64,000 nucleotides of DNA, taken from contig NC_092100.1 in the NCBI RefSeq assembly GCF_045679555.1, positions 34,574,606-34,638,605 on the forward strand. Reading direction: 5' to 3'. Both the position numbers and the translations under genes were made by a program. Below the pieces are notes generated by a model, which saw only the letters and a list, made by a program, of their open reading frames with translations, searched no databases and was not told the origin of the DNA. Within the stretch, counting starts at the first letter, position 1. Every line of letters starts with the position of its first letter. This DNA is from Salvelinus alpinus. Taxonomy: Eukaryota; Chordata; Actinopteri; Salmoniformes; Salmonidae. Positions 27,525 through 38,779 of the stretch are shown here, one piece after another.

Positions 27525-27868
27525 ATGGCCAGAAACAAAGACTTTTCTTCTGAAACTCGTCAGTCTATTCTTGTTCTGAGAAATGAAGGATATTCCATGC
27601 GAGAAATTGCCAAGAAACTGAAGATCTCGTACAACGCTGTGTACTACTCCCTTCACAGAACAGCGCAAACTGGCCCTAACCAGAATAGAAAGAGGAGTGG
27701 GAGGCTCCGGTGCACAACTGAGCAAGAGGACAAGTACATTCGAGTGTCTAGTTTGAGAAACAGACACCTCACAAGTCCTCAACTGGCAGCTTCATTAAAT
27801 AGTACCCGCAAAACACCAGTCTCAACGTCAACAGTGAAGAGGCGACTCCGGGATGCTGGCCTTCAACA
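27525..27868 (+). pseudogene. Tc1 transposase, N-terminal DNA-binding part only (family D)
   Basis: About 114 codons, from ATG at 27525, are open. They encode the paired-like bipartite helix-turn-helix DNA-binding domain: MARNKDFSSETRQSILVLR, then YSMREIAKKLKISYNAVYYS, a basic GR-rich linker (KRSGRLR), and the second helix-turn-helix ending STVKRRLRDAGL. The DDE catalytic domain is absent, and a duplicated 'atctgtttcaaa' motif (27879-27911) follows. A truncated protein of this kind could in principle bind terminal repeats, but no evidence of expression is visible. Confidence 0.8.
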
Positions 27869-27875
27869 AATCAAA

Positions 27876-28420
27876 ACTATCTGTTTCAAAACAAAAACGA
27901 TCTGTTTCAAAATACTCAAATGATTACCCAACTTATGACATAGCAGGTCACTTTAGAGGTTATCAGACTTCATTTGTCACTCTTTACAGTTTTAAAATGT
28001 GTTTTTATGGTCAGACCTAGCTAGAAGCCAATGCAGCTGCAGAACATGCTAGCTAAACTTGCTAATTTACACATTAAAAAACGAACTTTCAAAATAACTC
28101 TGCAACCCCTATCATGTTCATATAAACACGTTTTGTGGTTTTGCTTCTCTGACTCCTTACCTGTAAAAATAGTAATATTAGCAGTACTTGAAACAAGCTA
28201 AACTGCCTGGCAGCCATTTCCCAACTGTCAACAGTTGCTATGGTGATCAAGGTGTCAAATGATCATTTGTCTTTTAAATAAATTGTTCAAACATGTTGTT
28301 TTTTGGGGGGTGGAATAAAAAACTAGTTAGCTAGTTACACAATTATGTGCACTCATCTCCACACACACTTTATCTCCTCTTTCAGCAGTTTTACTATCCA
28401 AAGGCCCTTAGATATGTAAT
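27876..28420. other. No gene recognised
   Basis: AT-rich intergenic DNA; it includes 'ctagctagtt'-type words and a run of TTTTTTGGGGGG at about 28297-28308. Confidence 0.5.
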
Positions 28421-28645
28421 GTTCCCAGAACTTATTTTCTTCCAACAACTAAATGGGAACCACAGGGGAACATTCTTAGAACAATGTGTTTCTGCCTTAC
28501 CAAAATAGCAATGTTCACTAAAGATTCTCCTTTGGTTCTTAGAAAAATAACTTTCCCACTATGTTCTCAGAACATTCTGTAAAAATAATTTTTCTAAGAA
28601 CCAAAGGAGAACCTTTACGGAACGTTACAGGAAAGTTCTGTGCTA
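28421..28645. repeat. GGAACATT-type degenerate repeat
   Basis: Repeated 'agaaca' and 'ggaac' words, inverted relative to the repeat at 22885-23222. An internal inverted pair is 'tctcctttggttcttagaaa' (about 28526) and its complement at about 28590-28610. Confidence 0.65.
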
Positions 28646-28762
28646 GCTGGGCAGTGTGCTCCTGTATGAAGTCACTCTGGCTCGGTCTCTTAGGAACAGT
28701 CGTCAGGGGCAACCAGGGCCTCTGCAGATGACACACCGTGCTCTGCTGTGAATGTGTAAGTG

Positions 28763-28782
28763 TCTGTGTGTGTGTGTGCGTG

Positions 28783-28841
<59 letters not shown>

Positions 28842-28851
28842 GTGTGTGTTT
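28763..28851. repeat. TG/CGTG microsatellite
   Basis: TG units with a few GCG interruptions. Confidence 0.93.
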
Positions 28852-29021
28852 GTGAGCCCGGTACTCATGTAGCCCAGTGTCCATATGCCTCAAACCATAT
28901 TCCAAACTACAGGCTCTTATTCATCATCTGTCAGTACAGCATATGACATACAGCCATGGAGCCGCATGCATAGCATACTGATTCAAGTTACGCTAGCGAG
29001 ACCCATTTCGGCACTGATGCT

Positions 29022-29041
29022 CACACACGCACGCACGCACG

Positions 29042-29081
<40 letters not shown>
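29022..29081. repeat. CA microsatellite
   Basis: ACGC units, then a pure CA run. Confidence 0.93.
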
Positions 29082-29082
<1 letters not shown>

Positions 29083-29509
29083 AATGTATAATCCCACAGC
29101 CTCTCACAGACATAAACAGACACTGCCCCTTACTGGCGAATATCATAAAAAACAGCTTCATAGCTGTGAGGGTGTGAGGAAGAAACCATCTGAGATGTCC
29201 AAACATAACATTCAGGTTGACCTATATACAGACCTGGGCTTCAATGCTATTTCAACACGCTGGTGTTATGTTCTATCTGTCAACTATGTTGTAAGTGGCA
29301 CAACATCAGACCTAGAGAAAACAGCTTATTTGGTTTATTTTACAGTTGGCTATTTACAGTTTATTCACCATCCATCTACACATGACACGGTTAAATTGTA
29401 TGGGAATTCAGAATGTATTAGAATCTAATAAATATTATTAGGAGTCACTGTGTTACTGCTGTTGTTACTATGGTAACAGACCCTCGGCTCTGATTGGAAT
29501 GTTAATGCG
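29082..29509. other. No gene recognised
   Basis: Intergenic sequence leading into the truncated Tc1 element; nothing recognised. Confidence 0.5.
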
Positions 29510-30722
29510 TTTGAGCCAATCAGTTGTGTTGTGACAAGGTAGGGGTGGTATACAGAAGATAGCCCTATTTGGTAAAATACCAAGTCCATATTATGGCAAG
29601 AACAGCTCAAGTAACCAAAGAGAAATGACAGTCCATCATTTCTTTAAGACATCTGAAACATTTCAAGAACTTGAAGTTTCTTCAAGTGCAGTCGCAAAAA
29701 CCATCAAGCGCTATGATGAAACTGGCTCTCATGAGGACTGCCACAGGAAAAGAAGACCCAGAGATAAATCTGCTGCAGAGGATAAGTTCATTAGAGTTAC
29801 CAGTCTCAGAAATTGCAGCCCAAATAAATGCTTCACTGAGTTCAAGTAACAAACACATCTCAACATCAACTGTTCAAAGGAGACTGCGTGAATCAGGCCT
29901 TCATGTTTGAATTGCTGCAAAGAAACCACTACTAAAGGACACCAATAAGAAGACTTGCTTGGGCCAAGAAATATGAGCAATGGACATTAGACAGGTGGAA
30001 TTCTGTCCTTTGGTCTAATGAGTCCAAATTTGAGATTTTGGATTTCAACCGACCACCGTGTCTTTGTGAGATGCAGAGTAGGTGAACAGATGATCTCTGA
30101 ATGTGTGGTTCCCACTGTGAAGCATAGCAGATTAGGTGTGATGGTGTGGGGGTGCTTTGCTGGTGACACTGTCTGTGATTTATTTTTAGAACTCAAGGCA
30201 CACTTAACCAGCATGGCTACCACATCATTCTGCAGTGATACACTTAATGGGACTATCATTTGTTTTTCAACAGGACAACGACCCAAAACACAGGGCTTTT
30301 TGACCAAGAAGGAGATTGATGGAGTGCTGCATCAGATGACATGGCCTCCACAATCACCCGACCTCAACCCAATTGAGATGGTTTGGGATGAGTTGGATCG
30401 CAGAGTGAAGTGAAAGCAGCCAACAAGTGCTCAGCATATGTGGGAACTCCTTCAAGACTGTTAGAAAAGCATTCCAGGTGAAGCTGGTTGAGAGAATGCC
30501 AAGAGTGTGCAAAGCTGTCATCAAGGCAAAGGGTGGCTTCTTTGAAGAATCTAAAATCTAAAATATATTTGATTTGTTTAACACTTTTTTGGTTACTACA
30601 TGATTCCATATGTGTTATTTCATAGTTTTGATGTCTTCATTATTATTCTATAATGTAGAAAATAGTACAAATAAAGAAAAACCCTTGAATGAGTAGGTGT
30701 GTCCAAACTTTTGACTTGTATT
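29510..30722 (+). mobile_element. Tc1-like transposon (family A), 5' terminal repeat missing
   Basis: It starts inside the leader (tttgagccaatcag at 29510) without the long 5' repeat that copy 1-402 shows. It ends at 30722 with 'gtgtccaaacttttgac'. The transposase region is complete in extent but decayed. Confidence 0.85.
29593..30475 (+). pseudogene. Tc1-family transposase remnant (family A)
   Basis: The start ATG is at about 29592. N-terminal helix-turn-helix fragments are seen (SSSAVAKTIKRYDETGS, about 29675-29730; FIRVTSLRN, about 29786). The first catalytic Asp codon in the WSDES motif reads AAT (Asn) at 30017-30019. A GVMVWGCFAGDT block lies at about 30138-30170. The second Asp region QQDNDPKH is present near 30273. 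The final Glu region NPIEMVWDE is at about 30368-30394. Multiple frameshifts and an internal deletion separate these pieces, so it is inactive. Confidence 0.85.
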
Positions 30723-30729
30723 GTATGTT

Positions 30730-31115
30730 TGGGATTCTCTGGATCGGCCTGTACAACAGTGTTCCAGTTCCCGCCAATATCCAGCAGCTTCGCACAGCTA
30801 TTGAAAAGGAGTGGGACAACATTCCACAGGCCACGATCAACAGCGTGAAGAACTCTATGCAAAGGAGATATGTTGCACTGAATGAAGCAAATGGATGGTC
30901 ACTCCAGATACTGACTGGTTTTCTGATCCAGTCCACTACCATTTTTTAAAGGTATCTGTGACCAACAGATGCATATCTATATTCCCAGTCATGTAAAATA
31001 CATAGATTAGGGCCTAATGTATGTATTTCAAATGACTGGTTTCCTTATATAACTGTAACTCTGTAAAACAATTGAAATTGTTGCATATTGCATTTACATT
31101 TTTGTTCAGTATATA
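30730..31115 (+). mobile_element. Tc1-like element 3' fragment (family F)
   Basis: It begins inside the transposase C-terminus and runs into a 3' terminal repeat ending 'atttttgttcagtatat' near 31115. The open piece 30735-30948 reads NSVPVPANIQQLRTAIEKEW and QRRYVALNEANG, which is a transposase C-terminal region. It directly abuts the family A element. Confidence 0.8.
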
Positions 31116-32330
31116 TTTTGTTAATACTAGCCAACATCTGGATCCAGTCTTCTCATCATACACTGTAGCTAAAACAAATAGACCCTAGGCCTACCTACCA
31201 CTTATTTTTGCACCTAATACTGACTCCGCCTCAGCTGTTGTTGCTGCTCAATGTAGTCTAGTTGATCTAAAACAGGCACCCATGGGTGCATCCCATTAAT
31301 ATCTCCTTTCTCCTGAAGTGTTCACTAAGGCTACTTCCTACAAATCTAAACGTGTTGGATTGGTGGCATAGGCATTGGAGGCATGGGCTATAGAGGGTGT
31401 TGGCACCAGTCATTTCCTTTCAAATCAGTCATGGAAAGTGAACAAGTGCACACTTTGGATAGATAGGAGAGAAGGAGAGATAATTGGGACATATCCCCAT
31501 AGTAGACGTACTGGTATAGGCAGAAAGGAAGAGGCAAAGTGCGAGGGTTTACTCCACCCAAAATCTGTCCACAAAAATAAGACCACAAGTAAGGAATTTT
31601 TGTTTGGAGGTCGATGAGAGTGTCGAATTTGGTCAACAGAAATGCAATTGCTACGTGAGTCTTACTCGGTCGAACAGATGTTTTGTAATCGTTAGGTCGT
31701 CACAAATGCACTGATATAAGTGGACGCATGTGGCATTTCTGCAACTTTCAAAAAAACTAATTAACATCGTAGTTGTGCTTGTTGTTCACACGCGTATCTG
31801 CCCTCTCATTGGCTAAAATGGTCCCACCTGATTTCGCCTCCCGCCAACCTTCCATCGCTGAGGACATGTATTTCCATTGTTAGAGTGATCACTAGAATAT
31901 CTTGTCAATATAATAGAAAATCTTTGGTATGGTTATTGGAAGGTTTTCATTAGACAGAGAGCAGTATGAGTAATTTGGTTTAGTGTACTCTATCTCCCTC
32001 TATAGGAAGCTACTGCATTAGAAGTCATCTCTCGCTCTCTCTCTCTCTCTGGGTGAGTAGGTGGGTGGTAGGGGGAGGAACAGAAAATACTGCAATACAC
32101 AGTTAGACAGTGGTTGCTATGACATCCAAGGTGAAGCACTGATCTGTCTAATCGTGTGTGTAGGTATGCCTCATCTCTGTCTCTGAGAGAAAGAGAGAGA
32201 GTGAGAGAGAGAGAGAGAGAGAGTGTGCAGATAGTTAAGCATACATTCCCTCTTAAAGTGGAGTAGCCATGTGACTTGTAAATGAACAGCATCTGTCACA
32301 GCTCACACACAGCCCACACACACCCACACA
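31116..32330. other. No gene recognised; possible unclassified repeat
   Basis: It contains short GA/CT tracts near 32030-32050 and 32186-32223. The section 31550-31900 looks like a dispersed repeat I cannot name. No gene is seen. Confidence 0.45.
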
Positions 32331-32332
32331 AT

Positions 32333-32460
32333 TGGTCCCATGTGGCTCAGTCAGTAGAGCATGGTGCTTGCAATGCTGTGATTGTGGGTTTGATTCCCAT
32401 GGGAGATCTGTGTGAAAATGTATGTACTGATTGCTCTGGATAAGAGTGTCATGTGAATGT
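32333..32460 (+). mobile_element. tRNA-Ala-like SINE with L2-type tail
   Basis: The head has an A-box-like 'tggctcagtcagtagagc' and a B-box-like 'ggtttgattccc', as in tRNA-Ala. After a short body the tail reads 'gctctggataagagtg', the stem-loop shared with the L2c LINE 3' end. It is a degenerate SINE2-type element, not a tRNA gene: no complete cloverleaf is kept, and a SINE body follows. Confidence 0.8.
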
Positions 32461-32608
32461 GTGTTGATTTTTGCAGTCCAAACAACATCTGTGTAAAGAA
32501 ATGTTTTTGATGAGCAACGCAGCATCTGCCAGCCACACATGGGGCATGTCTACCTCATTACTGGCTTTAATTAGTTCCTCAATTACATCATGACTCACTC
32601 TACATCAT

Positions 32609-32643
<35 letters not shown>

Positions 32644-33616
32644 TTTCAGCAGTGAGCTCAATTGAAAACTTTGAACCAGTCAGTCAGGCATGAGATACAC
32701 ATAGAACCCTGTTACACCCTACCGCAGCTCTGACTTACTGTACATTAGCATGCAGAGAGAGAATACTTTTCATTACACACACACACACACTTCTGACAGA
32801 CAAATACACACACACTCCATTATAATGAGATGTATTCCCCTCCAGCTCCATCAATAGGCCTTAACAGTCTGCAGAGTGAACACAGAGGACTTAACAGTCT
32901 ATTTTGGTTAAGTGCACCATTCACAGTCAGAGCACACACACACGCACACACGCACACACACACACACACGTGCACAATACATGCACTGTGCACACATACA
33001 GGCCTTTATGCATTCTAATGCATGCAGTGCAGTCACACACTGGTGTGAGAGATACAGTACCTACCCATGGGTCTAACGTGAATATCTGTCTTTCTCTTTT
33101 TCTCCCTTGGTGTCCTGGACGGACAGAGGATTGCAGCAGTAGAGACAGGAGAAGAAGTATAACCAGTCTTCAAGACCACAGTAAGCTATATGAGATATGA
33201 GGTATTTACATTGATGATTCGGTTTTGTTGTACAATGCATCTAAACCAGTGATGAGGAGGTCTTTGCAGTATGTCCTTCTCCCGCATTATAGCATTGGCT
33301 ATAGAACTAAGCTGCTTAGTACTGAAATGAGCCCAACCTCTCATCATCATGCCTCCAGCCTGGATATGCCCAATCATGCCAGGCCATACTAAGCCATTCT
33401 AAGCCATGCCAAAGAGCAGGGGCACAACTTTCACTGGGGACGGGGGGGGGCATTTCCCCCCCCCCCAGTTTTACCATTTCTCTGTGATACAAAAAGCGGC
33501 ATTGGTGTGCTTTAGGACCATGTGGAAGACTCCGAGCGGTCTGGTAGGCTGTATCAGCAGGCTGGATTTATCACCATAGAGTGTGCAAACAGAGGCAGCT
33601 GTTGTCTGTGTGTCTT
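32461..33616. other. No gene recognised; CA-rich and homopolymer tracts
   Basis: CA runs lie at about 32610-32641 and 32935-32970. A G-run followed by a C-run at about 33442-33467 ('gggggggggcatttcccc...') could fold into a hairpin. A weak exon-like segment at 33127-33179 was not accepted. Confidence 0.5.
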
Positions 33617-33960
33617 AGCAGGATCAGATGGTGACATGTGTCCCAGCAGGGTCAGACAGCCAGGAAAGACCAGTCTACAGAGCTCAGGTGAATTTTGCAG
33701 TATATTATAACAATCAGTGAACGGATACAAAGTTCCATCTTGAGTTGATGGGTTGGCTACAGTCTGGAATCTGGGAATAATGATCATTTCAATTACTGAA
33801 CCATTGATTCTATTCTTGGATAATATAATGTATTGGGACCAAGGTGATTCTTTGTCATGCCTCATCTGAGAAGGATCAGATGGTGACAGGGGTCTCAGCA
33901 GCGTCAGTGAACCAGGGAAGACCAGTCTGTGACGGTGCAGAGGTGAACTTTTGCAGATGC
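33617..33960 (+). repeat. Diverged direct duplication (about 85 bp x 2)
   Basis: Segments 33618-33699 and 33872-33957 share 'ggatcagatggtgaca', 'cagcag.gtcag' and 'aagaccagtct' in order, about 75-80 percent identical by eye. The origin is unknown. Confidence 0.75.
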
Positions 33961-34979
33961 AACACTTTATTCTCTCTGTGCAGCAAACACTGGACAAGCC
34001 AGAAGCTTCAAAGATGTAAACTATTTTAACGCAGTCTGACAAACCTCTAAAGTTGATTTCCAAACTGTATCAAGGGTTGATGGAGGCTTACCCCGATGAC
34101 ACAAAACATGTCAAACAAAAATGTGAGGAAGACCTGGGAGACACTATTGATGATGAATGGATACAGATATGTTTGACTGTCCAGTCATGTTCATATAATC
34201 TCAGACATAATTTACTGCAGTTTAAACCATCCATAGAACATACTATACATCAGTGAAAATAAATATCATGGACTCTGTAATTATATAAATGTAATTATTT
34301 TCCTGCAGGTGTAAAAAACAAAAGGAGACATACTGTATTTGCATATGTTTTGCTCTTGTGAAGGCTGGCTGAATTCGGGCAAACAATATGTTCTTTTATC
34401 TCAACATGTCTACAGATTCTCGCTTCACCATGTTTATCTTTGCTTGGAAATGTTGATACTGGAGACTGTTATCAGAAGAAACTGTGTAACCTAACATTTA
34501 TAGCAGCTAAGAAATGCCCTTGCCAATAGTTGGAAGGTTGTTTATCCCTCGGCAATGTCACAATGGATGGCAGAAATGTCAAGTTATGTATCACTAGATT
34601 TGATTTATTACAATATCAAGGGTATACTGTGCAACTTTCATAATGTCTGGATGCCTTATATGAAATACTGTACCACATAAGGAATCTGTATTAAAAACCT
34701 GCCCACATCAGAGGGGATACCTATTTAGGCAATCCCTAGCTGCTGGGCTGCTCAGTCCAGGCCCTGGGGTTCTGCCATAGCGTTGTGTTAGTTGTCACTC
34801 TGGCCTTAGCCTAACACATCTGAAACCAATAATGAATGTTTCACTAAGCTGAGTAGGGTGTGTTGGGTTTTGGCAATGCAGGGCAGGGGATCCCTAGTGG
34901 CAGGACAGGGTGACCCAGCTATATTGTGTGTAAGTAAAAAGAACTCTACACTACTATTAGGCCTATGATAGGAATTACA
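33961..34979. other. No gene recognised
   Basis: Intergenic sequence. Short frames such as 34053-34256 lack recognisable motifs. Confidence 0.5.
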
Positions 34980-35735
34980 GTGCCCTCTGCAATTATTGGG
35001 ACCGTGAAGCATTATTGCTTCTTTTGGCTATCTATTCCAAAAGTTTGGATATGAAACAAACACCTCCTATAAAGTTAAAGTGCAGACTGTCACCTATAAT
35101 TTGAGGGTATTTTCATCCATATCACATGAACCGTTTAGAAATTACAGCACTTTTTGTACATAGTCCCCCCATTTTAGGGGAGCAAAAGTATCAGGACAAA
35201 TACACCTATGTGTATTAAAGTCGTAAATGTGAAGTATTTGGTCCCACATTTATAGCACGCAATGACTACATTCAATTTATGACTACAACATTTTTGGATC
35301 CATTTGCTGTTTGTTTTGGTTGTGTTTCAGATTATTTTGTGCCCAATAGAAATTAATGGTATTGTGGTAAATAATGTATTGTGTCATTTTCGAGACACTT
35401 TTATTGTAAATAAGAATAGATTACGTTTCTCAACACTTCTACATTAATCTGGATGCTACCATGATTATGGATAATCTTGAATAAATTGTGAATAATGATG
35501 AGTGAGAAAGTTACAGACGCACAAATATCATAACCCAAGGTATGCTAACCTCTCACCATTACAATAACAGGAGGGTATGATATTTGTGCGTCTAACTTTC
35601 TCACTCATCATTATTCACGATTCAGTCAGGATTATCCATAATCATGGTAGCATCCACATTAATGTAGAAGTGTTTAGAAACATATTCTATTCTTATTTAC
35701 AACAAAAGTGACCCAAAAATTACACCAAAAGGGTC
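34980..35735. mobile_element. Fold-back (long inverted repeat) element, right arm truncated
   Basis: The left arm starts 'acagtgccctctgcaattat' and runs to about 35532. The right arm (35575-35735) is its inverse, as in 'gataatcttgaataaattg' at 35468 versus its complement near 35625. The centre lies at about 35533-35575. Only the innermost 160 bp or so of the right arm remain. There is no coding sequence. The terminus resembles a Tc1/mariner-type end, so this is likely a non-autonomous relative. Confidence 0.8.
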
Positions 35736-35783
35736 ATATAAGATTGTGTAGAAATCAGGAAATGAGCTTTAGATGCCCTAAAA

Positions 35784-36223
35784 AATTCTGAGGGAGGACC
35801 CCCAACCCCCCTGCCGGGTTATACCCCACCCAATTCTGAGGGAGGACCCCCAACCCCCCTGCCGGGTTATACCCCACCCAATTCTGAGGGAGGACCCCCA
35901 ACCCCCCTGCCGGGTTATACCCCACCCAATTCTGAGGGAGGACCCCCAACCCCCCTGCCGGGTTATACCCCACCCAATTCTGAGGGAGGACCCCCAACCC
36001 CCCTGCCGGGTTATACCCCACCCAATTCTGAGGGAGGACCCCCAACCCCCCTGCCGGGTTATACCCCACCCAATTCTGAGGGAGGACCCCCAACCCCCCT
36101 GCCGGGTTATACCCCACCCAATTCTGAGGGAGGACCCCCAACCCCCCTGCCGGGTTATACCCCACCCAATTCTGAGGGAGGACCCCCAACCCCCCTGCCG
36201 GGTTATATCCCACCCAATTCTGA
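35784..36223. repeat. 48-bp minisatellite, 9 copies plus part
   Basis: Unit boundaries begin at 35784, 35832, 35880 and so on to 36216. The units are practically identical; the ninth has one change (tatatcc for tatacccc-type). Because 48 is a multiple of three, two minus-strand frames stay open across it, giving a 16-residue repeat (WVGYNPAGGLGVLPQN or its shifted equivalent). I treat these frames as by-products. Confidence 0.95.
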
Positions 36224-36273
36224 AACCAAAGTTGCGCCTCTGCCAAAGAGTGCCAGGCCATGCCAAGGGCTTT

Positions 36274-36276
<3 letters not shown>

Positions 36277-36338
<62 letters not shown>
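36277..36338. repeat. (TA)n microsatellite, about 31 units
   Basis: A pure TA run directly abutting a SINE tail. Confidence 0.97.
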
Positions 36339-36340
<2 letters not shown>

Positions 36341-36450
36341 CCTGTATTTAGCTAGGCAAGTCAGTTAAGAACAAATTCTTATTTACAATGACAGCCTACA
36401 CCGGCCAAACCTGGACGACGCCGGGCCAATTGTGCGCTGCCCTAGTATAG
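36339..36450 (-). mobile_element. SINE 3' half (RSg-1-type tail)
   Basis: On the minus strand it has the body with 'gggcccggcgtcgtccagg'-type sequence and a tail complementary to 'aggcaagtcagttaagaac'. It matches 37711-37813 and the tail of 6702-6901. The tRNA-derived head is missing. Confidence 0.75.
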
Positions 36451-37710
<1,260 letters not shown>

Positions 37711-37813
37711 TTTTTTTATTTAACTAGGCAAGTCAGTTAAGAACATATTCTTATTTACAACGATGGCCTACCCCGGCCTAACCCTAACCTGGACGACGCT
37801 GGGCCAATTGATC
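37711..37813 (-). mobile_element. SINE 3' half (RSg-1-type tail)
   Basis: Same layout as 36339-36450, starting with the T-rich complement of the tail (ttttttatttaactaggc). It is truncated at 'gggccaattg'. Confidence 0.75.
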
Positions 37814-38010
37814 AGGAATTATCACTACAACTTCTTATAGACATCGTCAAAAGAGACAAATGCTGATTAAATTATTGTGAATACACACTATTGGCGTATT
37901 GCGAGCGCTGTTAAAGATAGAAGATGTCGTTCTCATTCTCAAGCAAGCACACACACAAGTCATAGAGGGTAAATTGATTAGTGGTGAATAAAGAGCTTGG
38001 TTCTCCCCAT

Positions 38011-38585
38011 TAAGCAACGAGTCGGAGTCAGAAGGCGAGCCTTCTCAGGTCTCTCCTCCACCCGATACGGGGTCTGAGCCACCGAAGCCCCCCACCATTA
38101 GCTCTGACGAATTGAAAACCCTAGTCATTGGCGACCCCATTACCCGCAATATTAGACTTAAAAATAATCCTCCAGCCAACAGTCAATGTTTCCCAGGGGG
38201 CAGGGCTATCGACGTAAAGGCTAATCTGAAGAGGGTGCTGGCTAAGGCTAAAACTGGGAAGCATGGAGCGTATAAGGATATTGTTATCCACGTTTGCACC
38301 AACGATGTTAGGATGAAACAGTCAGAGGTCACCAAGCACAACATAGCTTCAGCGTGTAAATTAGCTGGGAAAATGTAATTGTCTCTGGCCTCCTCCCAGT
38401 TTGGCGAGTGATGAGCTCTACAGCAGTCTCACAACACAATCGCTGGTTGAAAGCTGTTTTCTGCCCCTCCCAAAAGATGGAATTTGTACATAATTGACCC
38501 TCTTTCTGGGACTCACCCAAGCCTGGCCTGCTGAGGAGTGACGGACTCTCTCATCTTATCTATCAACATAGACAGGGCTCTAACT
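38011..38585 (+). pseudogene. L2b ORF1 remnant with SGNH/esterase-like domain
   Basis: CR1/L2 LINEs often carry an SGNH-hydrolase-like (esterase) domain in ORF1. Here an acidic Pro-rich start (ESEGEPSQVSPPPDTGSE) leads into KTLVIGDPITRNIRL, where the block I motif GDS has become GDP, losing the nucleophile. KDIVIHVCTNDVRMKQSEVT follows, in which GTND has become CTND. The frame ends in a stop after AGKM (about 38378). Downstream, in other frames, the end of the domain is recognisable near 38500-38585 (ending SNSSSSTMR). It would be inactive as an esterase. Confidence 0.75.
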
Positions 38586-38779
38586 CTTCTAGCTCAACAA
38601 TGAGATAGAGTGCCGGCCAGGCAGCAGGCTGTTGGCCAGCCTGCCAGCTGAGTGGAGTCTGCCACTAGCACAGTCAGTGTAGTCAGCTCAGCTATCCCCA
38701 TTGACATGCCTCGATCTAGGTTGAGCAAAACTAACTGAAATAAAGACCTCCTCCATTCCTGTCATTATTGAAAGAGATT

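Larger units (their letters stand above)
26770..27875 (+). mobile_element. Tc1-like element (family D), inserted in Tc1 family C, 3'-truncated
   Basis: It begins CACTACCGTTCAAAAG right after a TA at 26768-26769, the Tc1 target, within the 'gaatactta' of the host Tc1. The 5' leader runs to 27109, is split by solo LTR 5 and resumes at 27481 with the transposase start. It is truncated after about 114 codons, so no 3' terminal repeat is seen. Confidence 0.85.

Noticed and set aside
32333..32410. tRNA-Ala gene
   Set aside because: A- and B-box-like sequence is present, but it is followed by a SINE body and an L2 tail. The arms do not pair well, so it is a SINE.
33127..33179. Possible exon with pyrimidine tract before it and GTAAGC after it
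   Set aside because: It is only about 53 bp, contains an in-frame stop in the frame I could check, and has no partner exons. Splice-like words are common by chance.
35755..36261. 168-codon minus-strand frame with a 16-residue repeat
   Set aside because: It is created by a 48-bp minisatellite whose length is a multiple of three. A second frame is open in the same way, and there are no flanking coding signals.
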